This document shows, in pieces, positions 32,379-41,848 of a stretch of 64,000 nucleotides of DNA. The notes beneath the pieces are model-generated. The model saw nothing but the letters and a program-made list of their open reading frames with translations. It ran no database searches and was not told the origin of the DNA. Every line of letters begins with the position of its first letter. Position 1 is the first letter of the stretch. A program made the position numbers and the translations under genes. Source of the stretch: Haloferax gibbonsii ATCC 33959 (GTDB lineage: Archaea > Halobacteriota > Halobacteria > Halobacteriales > Haloferacaceae); NCBI RefSeq assembly GCF_000336775.1, contig NZ_AOLJ01000024.1, positions 28,468 to 92,467 on the forward strand. Reading direction: 5' to 3'.

Positions 32379-34394
32379 TCACGCTCGCGGGAGCGTGACG
32401 ACGAACGTGGCTCCGCCGCGGTCGTTGTCCTCGATTGCGACCGTCCCGCCGTAGCTCTCAACGATTTCGCGGACCAGAAACAGCCCGAACCCGTTACCCG
32501 GATTCGACAGGTCCTCGATGCGCTGGTCGACGATGCGGTGTTTCTCCTCGTCCGAGACGCCCGGGCCGTTGTCGGAGACGCGGAGTTCGACCGCGTCGTC
32601 GCCGGCCCCAACCTCGACTTCGACCGCCGGGTTCGGCTTGTCGTTGTGCTGGACGGCGTTTTTCAGCAGGTGCTCGATGACCTCGTCCAGCAGGTCGTCG
32701 GCGACGACCGAGACGTCGGGGAGCCGTCCGACTTCGACGCTCGCGGCGTCGGTCTCGCTCCGCAGCGACTCCGCGCCGTGGTCGACCGCCTCGTCGATTC
32801 GACGCGGTCGGAACTCGTGGGACTCGCGCTCGACGATGACCTTCATGAACGTCCGCATCGTCCCGACGAGTTCGGTCATCTCGCGGACGCGCCCCTGTAT
32901 CGTTTCGAGGTGGGTCAGCCCCGCGTCGTCCACGAAGTCCTCGACGATGTCCGCCCGCGCGCCGACCACGTTGAGCCCGTTGAGGAGGTTGTGGCGGATG
33001 ATGCGGTTCACGAACTCCAGTCGCTCCTGTTCGCGCCGCAACTCCCGCTCTCGCTCCTTGCGAGCGGTGATGTCGTGGCCCTCGAGGACCAGAAGCGACA
33101 CCTCGCCGTCGTCGTCGCGGACCGGGGTGACGGAGAAGTCGATGACGACCGGCCGGTCGGTGTTCTGTCGCTCGATTTCGACCTCGTAGCGGACGAACTC
33201 GCCGTCGGCCGCGCGGTCGAGCGCGGCCCGGAGGTCGGCGATTCGCTCGTCGTCGCCGCGCCACCACGGCGTCTCCCACGCCCGCCGTCCGACGATGTCG
33301 TCGCGGTCGCCGTCCACGAGGTCGAGCGCGGCGTCGTTCACCCGGAGGACCGTTCCGTCGGGCTCGACCAGCCCGATGTACTGGAACGTGCTGTTGAACA
33401 CCGCGTCCAACTGTCGCTCGCGGCGCTTCCGGTCGGTCATGTCGCGGGTCACCTTGGCGAAGCCGATGACCTCACCGGTGTCGTCGGTCAGGGCGGTGAT
33501 GGTGACAGACGCCCAAAAGCGAGTGCCGTCGGCACGGACGCGCCACCCCTCGTTTTCGGCTCGGCCCTCGGTCCGCGCTCGGTCGAGAAGGCGCTCTGGC
33601 AGGCCGTCTTCGGCGTCCTCGTCGGTGTAGAACGTCTCGATGTGTTCGCCGAGTATCTCCTCCGTATCGTAGCCCTTGATGGCCGCCGCGCCGCGGTTCC
33701 AGCTCTCGACGCGACCCGAGGCGTCGAGGCGGAACAGCGCGTACTCCTCGATGTCCTCGACGATGCGCGAAAACGCCTGCTCGCGGCGTTCGAGTTCGCG
33801 CTCGCGCTCCCGCCGGACGTGGGTGTCGATGCCGTGGGCGACGGCGTGGCCGAGATTCGAAATCGGCTCGGCGAGCTCCGCGGTGAACGCCCGCTCGTGT
33901 TCGGCGTACATCGTGAGAACGCCGTAGCGCGCGTCGTCGTAGACGAGCGGCACCGACGCCGCCGAGCGGTAGCCGCGTTCGAGCGCCGGTTCGCGGAACG
34001 GCCCGAACGCCGGTTCGTCGGCGATGCTGTGGGTCGCCTGCACCGCGTTCGACCGGACCGCGCGGCCGACCGGGCCGTTTCCCTCGGGGCGCTCCGCCGA
34101 CACCGACACGTCTATCTCGTCGAGGTAGCCGTCCTCGACGCCGGCCCACTCGGTCGGCTCCACGTCGCCGGTCGCCTCGTCGACGACGCCGACCCACGCG
34201 AACCGGAGTTCGTCGGTCTGGACGAGTCGCTCGCAGACCTGCCGTTCGATGTCCGCGCGCCCGCCGGCGTCGACGATGGCCTCGTTCACGTCCGCGACGA
34301 CCTCGTTGAACGTCGCGAGGATGTCGAGTCGCTGGCGCAGTTCGCGCTCCGTCGCAGACGGGTCGTCGACCGACTGCGGAGCCCCGTCGGTCAT
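32379..34394 (-). CDS. Sensor histidine kinase, GAF-PAS-PAS
   Basis: A 671-residue soluble haloarchaeal kinase. GAF lies at about 30-190, PAS at 205-325 and PAS at 330-445. The phospho-acceptor is His468 in FVNRIIRHNLLNGLN. The N box is HLLKNAVQHND (Asn579), G1 is DNGPG (608-612) and G2 is GNGFGLFL (633-640). No transmembrane segment is present, so the signal is cytoplasmic (redox, light or ligand, unknown). It lies 156 bases from the receiver-Bat gene. Confidence 0.9.
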   Translation of the reverse strand: MTDGAPQSVDDPSATERELRQRLDILATFNEVVADVNEAIVDAGGRADIERQVCERLVQTDELRFAWVGVVDEATGDVEPTEWAGVEDGYLDEIDVSVSAERPEGNGPVGRAVRSNAVQATHSIADEPAFGPFREPALERGYRSAASVPLVYDDARYGVLTMYAEHERAFTAELAEPISNLGHAVAHGIDTHVRRERERELERREQAFSRIVEDIEEYALFRLDASGRVESWNRGAAAIKGYDTEEILGEHIETFYTDEDAEDGLPERLLDRARTEGRAENEGWRVRADGTRFWASVTITALTDDTGEVIGFAKVTRDMTDRKRRERQLDAVFNSTFQYIGLVEPDGTVLRVNDAALDLVDGDRDDIVGRRAWETPWWRGDDERIADLRAALDRAADGEFVRYEVEIERQNTDRPVVIDFSVTPVRDDDGEVSLLVLEGHDITARKERERELRREQERLEFVNRIIRHNLLNGLNVVGARADIVEDFVDDAGLTHLETIQGRVREMTELVGTMRTFMKVIVERESHEFRPRRIDEAVDHGAESLRSETDAASVEVGRLPDVSVVADDLLDEVIEHLLKNAVQHNDKPNPAVEVEVGAGDDAVELRVSDNGPGVSDEEKHRIVDQRIEDLSNPGNGFGLFLVREIVESYGGTVAIEDNDRGGATFVVTLPRA

Positions 34395-34799
34395 CCGTCT
34401 CGACCCCCCCTCGAACCGGCGTCCCGTCGTGCGTGCATACCCCGACTCTAACCCCCACTGACTTGTGCGTTTCTCGGTCGGCCCGAGCCGTCCCTAACCA
34501 CGTAGGGCCGTGAATTAGTACCGACCGCGCCATTCGACTATATGGCCACAGTGACCTGCCCGGGTCACTCGTCGTGCCCGCACGACCCTACGGCGGAATC
34601 GACAACCTACCCCCTCTCTCCGCCCTGGGGACGTGTCCCTGCCCAAACCCCAACTCCCTTTCCGCGAAATCGCCCGACGAGCGACGGGTGTTTCGTTCGT
34701 GTCCCCGGCGCGTACATTCATTTCTAGCCGAGGCAGATACAAGACCAAAAGCACGCACCACCGCGCCATTTACGCCGGATGAGCACATACGTGCAACCC
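34395..34799. other. 405-base intergenic region with hairpins and a TATA-like box
   Basis: No convincing gene. A TATA-like CTATATGG at 34536-34543 precedes hairpins AGTGACC-N6-GGTCACT (34550-34569) and a GGGGACGTGTCCC dyad near 34628-34640. An inverted repeat CCCTA-N6-TAGGG lies at 34492-34507. A 61-codon frame at 34542-34727 has Pro/Thr-rich composition unlike the neighbours. It may encode a small RNA or a leader of the UPF0058 gene. Confidence 0.45.
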
Positions 34800-35108
34800 A
34801 TGAAGAAAAACGAGCTCATTCACGTGCATTCGCTGCTCGTAGAAATCGCCACAGACTACCTCGACCGCGGGGTGCTCACGAGCGCCGACCTCGAACCGTA
34901 CCACCGACTTGGAATCGGTCCGATGGCCCTCCGGGACTGCCGGGCCGACCACGAGCACGCCGTCCGGACGCTCACGACCGCGCTCGCGGTCGGTGCCGCC
35001 CGCGACCTCGACCGCGACGCGGAGTCGGTGCCCGGCCGACACCTGCTCCGTCCCGACGAGGCGACCGACACCGACCCCGACACCGACCAGCGCGTCACGT
35101 CACACTGA
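34800..35108 (+). CDS. UPF0058-family protein
   Basis: A 102-residue haloarchaeal protein starting MKKNELIHVHSLLVEI, the diagnostic UPF0058 N terminus. Asp/Glu-rich throughout, without known activity. An ATG at 34779 would add seven residues but the MKKNELIH start is typical of the family. The C-terminal tail (DTDPDTDQ) is low complexity. Confidence 0.82.
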   Translation: MKKNELIHVHSLLVEIATDYLDRGVLTSADLEPYHRLGIGPMALRDCRADHEHAVRTLTTALAVGAARDLDRDAESVPGRHLLRPDEATDTDPDTDQRVTSH

Positions 35109-35192
35109 TATTTTCTTCGCGGACTCCCCCTCGAACAGCGGCGGCACCGGCCGACGGATGGACCTAAGAGCGCCCGGCGAGACGCCTCCGGT

Positions 35193-36935
35193 ATGCGACT
35201 CGAAGACTACTGGGGAGTCGGCCCGAAGACCTCGGACCGACTGGAATCGGCTCTCGGCAGGGAGGGGGCGGTCGCCGCTATCGAGTCGGCCGACGTGCGG
35301 GCGCTCGTCGACGCCGGCGTCACCCGCGGGCGGGCGGTTCGCATCCTCCGCCGCGCCGACGGACAGGCCGGCATCGACGCGCTGTCGACCCGCGACGCCC
35401 GCGACGTGTACGACGACCTCCTGTCGCTCGCGAGCGACCGCGCGCTGACCGAACACGCCGCCGACCGAATCCGCGTGCTGACGCCGCTCCCGACCGTCGG
35501 AGACCGGCGCGACCGCCTCGACCGCGTCCTCGCGGCTCGGGAGGCGTGGGCCGACCTCGACGACGACGCCCGCGACGCCGTCGAAGCGACGTTCCGCGAG
35601 TACGACGAGGCCGGCGAGACCGAGCGCGCCGCCGTTCGCGCCGCGCTCGAACTCCGGGAGGCCGGACTTCGCGGGGAGCCGTTCGACGCGCTGGAGGAGG
35701 CCGACCCGGATTCCCTCCGCGACGCCCTCGGCGCGCTGGGCTACGTCGACAAGGACGGCTCGGTCGCCGCGGGTGCCGACGACCGCCTCGACAGCCTGCG
35801 GAGCCGACTCGACACCGCGAACGAACTCCAATCCGGCTCGTTCGACGTGCTCGAAACCATCCAGTCGCGGGGCGTCCGCTCGCTCGACGACTTCCGCGCC
35901 GCGTTCGTCCAGTACGTCGCCCAGGAGACCGACCTCTCGCGCGGCGAGGTCGAGGCGGTCGCCGCCGAGGACGCCCGCGACGCGACCGACTTCGTGAGCG
36001 CGTCGCTCCGGGCGCTCGTCGAGGACCTCGAAGCCGACGTCACCGCGCGCGAGGAGACCGTCGCCGAGGAGCTACGCGACCGCATCTGGGCCGCCCGCGA
36101 CGACGTGGACCTCGCGGTCGAGGCCGTCGACGAGGTCGCGCTGTCGCTGTCGCTCGCGCGGTTCGCCGACGAGTACGACCTGACGCGGCCGGACATCGCC
36201 GAGACGGGGCTGGCGGTCTGCGGGGCCCGAAACCTCTTCATCGACGACCCACAGCCCGTCTCCTACGCCGTCGGCGACCACGAACTCGCGTGCGCCGCCG
36301 GGCCGACGCCGCCGGTCGGCGACCGCGTGTCGGTCCTCACCGGGGCCAACAGCGGCGGGAAGACGACGCTCCTAGAGACGCTCTCGCAGGTCGCCATCCT
36401 CGCGTCGATGGGGCTTCCGGTCCCCGCCGAGTCGGCGGTCGTCGGCCGGTTCGACTCGGTCGTGTTCCACCGCCGGCACGCGAGCTTCAACGCGGGCGTG
36501 CTCGAATCGACGCTCAAGTCTATCGTGCCGCCGCTGTCGGGCGACGGGCGGACGCTGATGCTCGTCGACGAGTTCGAAGCCATCACCGAGCCGGGCCGCG
36601 CGGCCGACCTGCTCAACGGCCTCGTGAACCTCACCGTCGAGCGCGACGCGTTCGGCGTCTACGTCACGCACCTCGCGGACGAACTGAGCCCGCTCCCGCC
36701 CGAGGCGCGCATCGACGGCATCTTCGCCGAGGGCCTGACCGACGAGTTGGAACTGCGCGTGGACTACCAGCCGCGGTTCGGGACGGTCGGCAAGTCCACG
36801 CCGGAGTTCATCGTCTCGCGGCTGGTGGCGAACGCCCGCGACCGCGCCGAGCGCGCCGGCTTCGAGGCGCTGGCGGCGGCGGTGGGCGAAGAGGCGGTAC
36901 AAAAGACGCTGTCCGACGCCGAGTTCGTCGGCTGA
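35193..36935 (+). CDS. mutS5: MutS5-type DNA-repair-related ATPase
   Basis: A 580-residue protein with N-terminal helix-hairpin-helix-like repeats (VGPKTSDRLESALG), a helical clamp-like middle part and a MutS ATPase: Walker A TGANSGGKTTLLE, Walker B TLMLVDEFEAIT and the His/Thr loop YVTHLAD. The N-terminal mismatch-recognition domain is absent, as in the MutS2/MutS5 clades, which act on recombination intermediates rather than mismatches. It stands alone. Confidence 0.85.
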   Translation: MRLEDYWGVGPKTSDRLESALGREGAVAAIESADVRALVDAGVTRGRAVRILRRADGQAGIDALSTRDARDVYDDLLSLASDRALTEHAADRIRVLTPLPTVGDRRDRLDRVLAAREAWADLDDDARDAVEATFREYDEAGETERAAVRAALELREAGLRGEPFDALEEADPDSLRDALGALGYVDKDGSVAAGADDRLDSLRSRLDTANELQSGSFDVLETIQSRGVRSLDDFRAAFVQYVAQETDLSRGEVEAVAAEDARDATDFVSASLRALVEDLEADVTAREETVAEELRDRIWAARDDVDLAVEAVDEVALSLSLARFADEYDLTRPDIAETGLAVCGARNLFIDDPQPVSYAVGDHELACAAGPTPPVGDRVSVLTGANSGGKTTLLETLSQVAILASMGLPVPAESAVVGRFDSVVFHRRHASFNAGVLESTLKSIVPPLSGDGRTLMLVDEFEAITEPGRAADLLNGLVNLTVERDAFGVYVTHLADELSPLPPEARIDGIFAEGLTDELELRVDYQPRFGTVGKSTPEFIVSRLVANARDRAERAGFEALAAAVGEEAVQKTLSDAEFVG

Positions 36936-37010
36936 GCCGACGCGGCGGCGGGGAGAGCTATCGGCGGCGTGCGTTCTCGTCGGCTGCGCGGCGACCGCGG
37001 CGGCGACGAC

Positions 37011-37232
37011 TCAGCACATCTCGTCGAGCGAGACGAACGCGTCGGCGTCGGCGGTCAACCACGCCTCCATTCGGTCGCAGCAGCTGTCGCGCCGGGGGTA
37101 AACGGTCACTTGGTCGGGGCTCCCTCGATAGGTGACGACGACGCTATGGAGGTAGCAATCCCCGGTGGTATCCGCGCCGGTGCGGTCAGCGGTCCCTGCA
37201 ACCGAGTCCTGAGAGGCGGGCACTTCTGACAT
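37011..37232 (-). CDS. Small protein, DUF7511-like
   Basis: A 73-residue acidic protein with the pattern VVVTYRGSPDQVTVYPRR...RMEAWLTADADAFVSLDEM, a recurring haloarchaeal small domain I recall as DUF7511. Two adjacent Cys (CC) and one near the end could bind metal. It is divergent from the next gene. Confidence 0.65.
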   Translation of the reverse strand: MSEVPASQDSVAGTADRTGADTTGDCYLHSVVVTYRGSPDQVTVYPRRDSCCDRMEAWLTADADAFVSLDEMC

Positions 37233-37376
37233 TCGCCGTCACCTATACACACGCGACGGTGATTACATAACCTTCACTAAGTGTGGTAGTGATTGACAAT
37301 ACCCGTTGGTTACAAAACGTTGCACCAAGTGGGAGTACGGAGTGATACATAGCTTCGGTTCCCCTCGCGCGGGTGT

Positions 37377-37430
37377 GGATTCCACAGTTCCGCGGGAGAA
37401 TCCGCCCCGCCGGGCGACTTCTGCCGGCGG
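37377..37430 (+). promoter_or_regulatory. Inverted repeats in the leader of the zinc-protein gene
   Basis: GGATTC-N15-GAATCC (37377-37403) is followed by CCGCCGG-N10-CCGGCGG (37407-37430), both perfect. They lie 40-90 bases before the ATG at 37470 and could form stacked hairpins in the leader. Confidence 0.4.
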
Positions 37431-37469
37431 AGACGGGTTGAAGTGCCCGGGACCGCCATCTGGCTGTCG

Positions 37470-37658
37470 ATGGTCGATCCCACGTCCGATTTGGAAGAGA
37501 ACGTAGACCCCGAAGACGCCCCGACCTGCGCGACGTGCGGGGAGCCGGTTGCCAACAATCCGACGCACCGCGTCGTCACGTGGGTCGAAGACGACGCCGT
37601 GCAGGCGCGGCACTTCTGCGACGACGACTGCCGGGACGCGTGGGACGACGAACGCTGA
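37470..37658 (+). CDS. Small zinc-binding protein (DUF7576-like)
   Basis: A 62-residue protein with CATCGEPV and a distal HFCDDDC, four Cys (plus His) arranged as a treble-clef/zinc-ribbon site (CxxC...HxCxxxC), similar to MYM/TRASH-type metal-binding motifs. I recall it as DUF7576. The ATG at 37470 is preferred to a GTG at 37443. Function unknown. Confidence 0.75.
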   Translation: MVDPTSDLEENVDPEDAPTCATCGEPVANNPTHRVVTWVEDDAVQARHFCDDDCRDAWDDER

Positions 37659-37718
37659 CGCTCTCCTGACGACACGTCTGGCCTTCGGCACGCCGGCCGC
37701 GGCGCGGCGCGCCCGCGA

Positions 37719-40073
37719 CTACTCGACCGACGACCAGAACCGGTCGAGGCCGAAGCCGAGCATGTCGGGACTGACCGGCCTGAACTCCTCGCGCTCCTGT
37801 TCCGGCAGGTAGTCGCGGACGCCGTTCCACGAGTCGCGGGCGTACCGGGCGTCAACGAAGACGCGGACGCCGACCTCGTCGGTCCCGCGGATGACGCGCC
37901 CGATGGCCTGCCGCGCCTTTCTGACCGCGGGCACCGTGAGCGCCGTCTCGAAGCCGTTTCCGAACTCGCGGTCGTAGGCCGTCTTCACCGCGCGGGTCCG
38001 CGGCGACGACGTGTTGATGAGCGGGACGCCGCAGACGACGGCGGCCGAGAGCTTGTCGCCGCTGTAGTCGACGCCCTCGGTGAGCGTGCCGCGGAGGCTC
38101 GTCACGAGCACCTTCCCGTCGCCGCCGAAGAAGTCGCGCTTGAGCCGCTCCGTGGCCCCGTCGTCCGACGACTCGTCGAGGAGGACGGGCTTGTCGACGC
38201 GGGCTTCGAGCGCGCCCGCCATCCACTCGGCCTCGGCGTAGTTCGGCATCCCGACGAGGACGTTGCCCGGCGAGCGCTCGCACACCTCGACGGCGGCGTC
38301 GGTGTACGCGAGCCGCGTCTCGTTTTCCTCGCCGGGCGGCCCGCGGTTGCTGTGGGTGAACTTCGGCACGTCGACGGCGAAGCTCGCGCGGTTCGACTCG
38401 GGGAAGCCGAGGCCGAACGTCCGCTCGGCGACCGGGCGGCCGTCGTCGGCGAGGGCGTCGAGGCCGGTCACGCGGCGGAACACGTCGATGGGTTCGAGCG
38501 TCGCGCTCATCAGGACGCCGCCGCCGAAGTCGCCGAGGCGCTCGGCGATGGCCTCGCCGGGGACGCAGTTGTGGACCGACAGCCGGGCGTTGTACGCGCG
38601 ACGCCACGACTCCGGCGGCTCCATCTCGTCCCACGTCCGCTCGAGCTCGATTTCGCGGAAGTGCTTTTCGTGGTCCGCGTAGGCCCACGTCGCCAGCGCC
38701 CGCCCCGCCGCCGGCGCGGCCCGGCGCTTGTCGTCTTCCTCCACCGAGTCGAGGATGCGGGCGACCGCCGAGCCGGTCGCCTCGGCGCGGACCCACGTCC
38801 CCTCGTCGTGGCCGCTCTCCTCGGCCCACTCGGTGAGTTCGTCGACGCCGGGTTCCTCGGGGTCGCGCAGGGGGAGTTCCTCGTCGTCGAGTTCGGTGAG
38901 GTCGGCGCGCCAGCCGACGTACTCGCGGTCGAGGTGCGCGGTCACGCGGCGGTCGAGTTCCTCCCGGAGGTCGCGGATGAAGTCCCGGGTCTCCTCCAGT
39001 TCGCGGAGCGTCACGTCGGCCTCTTGGAGCTCTCCGCGGACGAGTTCGGCGTCGACGGTGGACTTGCCGGCGTCGTCGAACTTCACGGGCTGGATGACGC
39101 GGGTGAACTCGCTTTCGGCGTCGCGGAGCGTCCGGTCGCCGACGCCGACCGAGACGAGGTCGCGGACGCGGGGTTCGAGCATGTGCGCCTCGTCGCAGAT
39201 GACGAACGTCGAGTCGTCGACGAGCGCGCCGGTGAAGGTGCCGACGGTCGTCGGGTCGAACGCGTGGTAGTAGTTGCCGACGACGACCTCGACGTTGGGC
39301 AACAGCGCGCCCATCACCGAGTGGGGACACGACCCCGCGCCCGCGGCCAGCGAGACGAGGTCTTCGGTCGCGATGAGGCCCTTATCGTCGAACTCGAAGG
39401 GAACGGCCTCGATTGGGTCGCCGTCTTCGGGGAGGTCAGCGAGGAAGTTCGCGTAGAACGGGCAGTACTCCACGTCCTCGTAGTCCGGCATCGACTTGGG
39501 GTACGGCGTCGGGTCGCCGGCGGTTTCGAGGTAGTTCGGGCCCGCGGTGGTCGAACCGGTGTCGAGGAGGCCGGTCTGTTGCTCGCGGGCGTCTTTCGCG
39601 AGCGCCTCGGCGCTGGTCCGGCCGCCGTCGCCGACGAGCCCGCGGGTCCGGTCGCGGAGGCCCTCACAGCGGTCGTAGACGGTCGCGTCGTCGATGCCGC
39701 CGCAGCCCTCGCGGCTGTAGGGACACACGTCGGACTTGCCGACGAGCGTGAGTCCCGAGACGGGTTTCCAGTCGCTCGGGAGGTTCTCGTTGATGGTTCG
39801 GAGGTCGGCTTCGAACTGCCGGAGCTGTTGTTTGACGCTCGTGAGGACGAAGACGCGCTCGTAGTCGGAGTCCGGGTCGCGGACGAGGTCGATGCCGGCG
39901 GTGAGCGCGAGCATCGTCTTGCCGGTCCCGCACGCGCCCTCCACGACGGCGAACCCGTCGTCTCGGGCGGTCTGTATCGCGGTCTCGATTCCGTCGGCCT
40001 GCTCCGGGTACGCCTCCGGGTGGCCGAACACCTCCTGCCAGGTCACGCTCTGTGGTCCAGTTGCGACGGCCAT
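37719..40073 (-). CDS. XPD/DinG-like Fe-S DNA helicase
   Basis: A 784-residue superfamily 2 helicase. Walker A is VVEGACGTGKTMLAL (43-57). Four Cys at 117, 124, 136 and 204 are placed as in the XPD/Rad3 4Fe-4S domain. The DEAH box is VICDEAHMLEP, and helicase motifs V-VI (VKTAYDREFGNG, QAIGRVIRGTDE) are near the end. It would unwind DNA 5' to 3' during repair. An upstream winged-helix gene on the same strand could share a transcript. Confidence 0.9.
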   Translation of the reverse strand: MAVATGPQSVTWQEVFGHPEAYPEQADGIETAIQTARDDGFAVVEGACGTGKTMLALTAGIDLVRDPDSDYERVFVLTSVKQQLRQFEADLRTINENLPSDWKPVSGLTLVGKSDVCPYSREGCGGIDDATVYDRCEGLRDRTRGLVGDGGRTSAEALAKDAREQQTGLLDTGSTTAGPNYLETAGDPTPYPKSMPDYEDVEYCPFYANFLADLPEDGDPIEAVPFEFDDKGLIATEDLVSLAAGAGSCPHSVMGALLPNVEVVVGNYYHAFDPTTVGTFTGALVDDSTFVICDEAHMLEPRVRDLVSVGVGDRTLRDAESEFTRVIQPVKFDDAGKSTVDAELVRGELQEADVTLRELEETRDFIRDLREELDRRVTAHLDREYVGWRADLTELDDEELPLRDPEEPGVDELTEWAEESGHDEGTWVRAEATGSAVARILDSVEEDDKRRAAPAAGRALATWAYADHEKHFREIELERTWDEMEPPESWRRAYNARLSVHNCVPGEAIAERLGDFGGGVLMSATLEPIDVFRRVTGLDALADDGRPVAERTFGLGFPESNRASFAVDVPKFTHSNRGPPGEENETRLAYTDAAVEVCERSPGNVLVGMPNYAEAEWMAGALEARVDKPVLLDESSDDGATERLKRDFFGGDGKVLVTSLRGTLTEGVDYSGDKLSAAVVCGVPLINTSSPRTRAVKTAYDREFGNGFETALTVPAVRKARQAIGRVIRGTDEVGVRVFVDARYARDSWNGVRDYLPEQEREEFRPVSPDMLGFGLDRFWSSVE

Positions 40074-40145
40074 AGGGGTGTCGGTGACTGGCCGCGGACT
40101 CGCACTTGAACGTTCGCGCGAGGGATGGCGGCCGGGCCGGCGACG

Positions 40146-40532
40146 CTATTCGAGGAAGGCGGCGATCGCCTCGGCGAACGCCTCGCGGTCCCCGCCGTCG
40201 CCGCCGACGCAGACGACGAACGGCGCGGCGGCGGCGTACACCTTCATCTCGCGCCCCTTCTCGGAGTAGCGGGTGCCGGCGACGCGGACGAGGTCGGCCT
40301 CGATGAGGTTCCCGAGGTGGTGGCGGGCGTTCTGGACGGAGGTCTCGACCCGCTTCGAGAGTTCGGTCGCCGTCGCCGGCGAGTCCTGCAGACACGACAG
40401 CAGGTCGCGGGCGGTGTCACAAGAGAGGCAGCCGAGGAGTTGCTCCGTCTCGTCGTCGTCGAGCCAGTGGACGCGCGGGGCGGTCTCGACGCTCGAATCG
40501 ACGGTCCCGTCGGACGGGAGCAACCCTGACAT
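40146..40532 (-). CDS. ArsR-like winged-helix regulator
   Basis: A 128-residue protein with a winged helix at about 28-95 (TARDLLSCLQDSPATATELSKRVETSVQNARHHLGNLIEADLV over several motifs) and a short C-terminal effector part ending in an Asp/Glu helix. Two Cys (CLSC) precede the HTH, a possible metal or redox site. It is 73 bases upstream of the helicase gene on the minus strand. Confidence 0.8.
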   Translation of the reverse strand: MSGLLPSDGTVDSSVETAPRVHWLDDDETEQLLGCLSCDTARDLLSCLQDSPATATELSKRVETSVQNARHHLGNLIEADLVRVAGTRYSEKGREMKVYAAAAPFVVCVGGDGGDREAFAEAIAAFLE

Positions 40533-40574
40533 ACAATCGACATTTCGGTGGGGGAAGTAAACCGTTTCGGGAGG

Positions 40575-41759
40575 TCAGGCGCTCGACGGGTCGGTCCGGT
40601 CGACTCCCGGCAGTCGGTTCACCGCGTAGAGAACCGCGAGCGCGGCGACGAACACCGCGAGTCCTCCGGCGAGCGTTCTGAAGACCGCCTCGAAGGCGTA
40701 GTTTGCCTCGGTCAGGAAGCCGACCGCGCCGCTCCCGTTGGCCTCCAAGAGGAGCGCCGCGCCGCTGAACACGGCGTAGGCGCTCCCGCGGGCGTCGCTC
40801 GGCAGCGACGAGAGCATGAACGTGTCCAGCGCGGGAAACAGGCTGTGGATGACGTAGCCGAGCACCGCGACGACGACCGCGACGGCGACGAAGCCCTGCG
40901 CGTAGGTCAGGGCGACGAGTGCGCCGATGAAGGCGACGAGCAGGCCGAAGATGTAGGGGACGTGCGGGAGTTTGTCGGCGAGTCGGCCCGACAGCGAGAA
41001 CGCGGGGACGCCGGCGGCGAAGACGATGGTGAGCATCGTGCTCGCCGTGGCGGCGTCGAACGCCTTCGCCTGCGTCATGTACGACACGAGGAAGTTGAAC
41101 AGGCCCTGCCAGACGAACCCCGCGGGCGCGATGAGGAGGATGCCCGTGAGGATGAGCTTCCAGTGGCCGAGCGCGGCCGAGAAGTCGCGGTCAGCGCCCG
41201 TGCCGGCCCCCGCGCTCCCGTCGCGGGAGACGGCGTAGAGGAGGAGCGTCACGAGCGCGGCGGCGGCGGCCAGGACCCAGAACGTCTCGCGCCACGTGTA
41301 CGACGCGAGGATGATGACGACGACGGGCGCGGCGACGACGGCGGCGACCTGGCTGGCCGCGCCGTGGATGCCGACCATGCGGCCGACGCGCTCGGGGAAC
41401 AGTTCGCCGACGAGCGGGGTCGCGGAGACGAAGTACGCGCCCGAGGCGAGGCCGAGGCCGAACGCGCCGATTTGGAGGGTCAGCACCGACGTCGCGCTCG
41501 CGGTGAACGCCGCGGCGACGACGAGCAGCGTGCCCGACCCGAGGACGACCTTCGACCGCGAGACGCGCGTGAGCAGGTAGCCGACGGGGATTCGCGGGAT
41601 GGCGGTCCCGAGCCAGACGAGGCTCGTCACGACGCCGATGGTCGCCGGGCCGACGGAGAACTGCGTCTGGAGCGTCTCGACGAGCGGCGGGAACGCGACG
41701 CGGCCGAAGTTGACGAGGAAGACGAGACCGCAGAGAGTTCCGAAGAGGCGGCGAGTCAC
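40575..41759 (-). CDS. MFS transporter
   Basis: A 12-helix major-facilitator protein of about 394 residues, with the loop 2-3 motif GRLADKLPHV-type (GRLADK). Hydrophobic segments are evenly spaced and there is a large central loop (GSAGAGTGADRDF). The GTG at 41759 starts just before the first helix (TRRLFGTLCGLVF); an ATG at 41816 would add 19 residues with ordinary, non-hydrophobic composition. Substrate unknown. Divergent from nnr. Confidence 0.85.
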   Translation of the reverse strand: MTRRLFGTLCGLVFLVNFGRVAFPPLVETLQTQFSVGPATIGVVTSLVWLGTAIPRIPVGYLLTRVSRSKVVLGSGTLLVVAAAFTASATSVLTLQIGAFGLGLASGAYFVSATPLVGELFPERVGRMVGIHGAASQVAAVVAAPVVVIILASYTWRETFWVLAAAAALVTLLLYAVSRDGSAGAGTGADRDFSAALGHWKLILTGILLIAPAGFVWQGLFNFLVSYMTQAKAFDAATASTMLTIVFAAGVPAFSLSGRLADKLPHVPYIFGLLVAFIGALVALTYAQGFVAVAVVVAVLGYVIHSLFPALDTFMLSSLPSDARGSAYAVFSGAALLLEANGSGAVGFLTEANYAFEAVFRTLAGGLAVFVAALAVLYAVNRLPGVDRTDPSSA

Positions 41760-41848
41760 TACCCCGGATTCAGTCGCCGCCGTGTCAAGCGTTGCGAATC
41801 CGACCCGCGACCACATGTGTTAACGCGGCCCCGGGCCAACGGGGGCGT

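Noticed and set aside
30546..34451. A 1301-codon open frame on the plus strand
   Set aside because: It is antisense to the receiver-Bat and kinase genes, whose motifs (Asp67, His468, Asn579) are on the minus strand. High GC content keeps antisense frames open.
34542..34727. A 61-codon frame (MATVTCPGHSSCPHDP...)
   Set aside because: Composition (Pro/Thr-rich, non-acidic) is unlike haloarchaeal proteins and codon use is not typical; more likely noncoding with hairpins.
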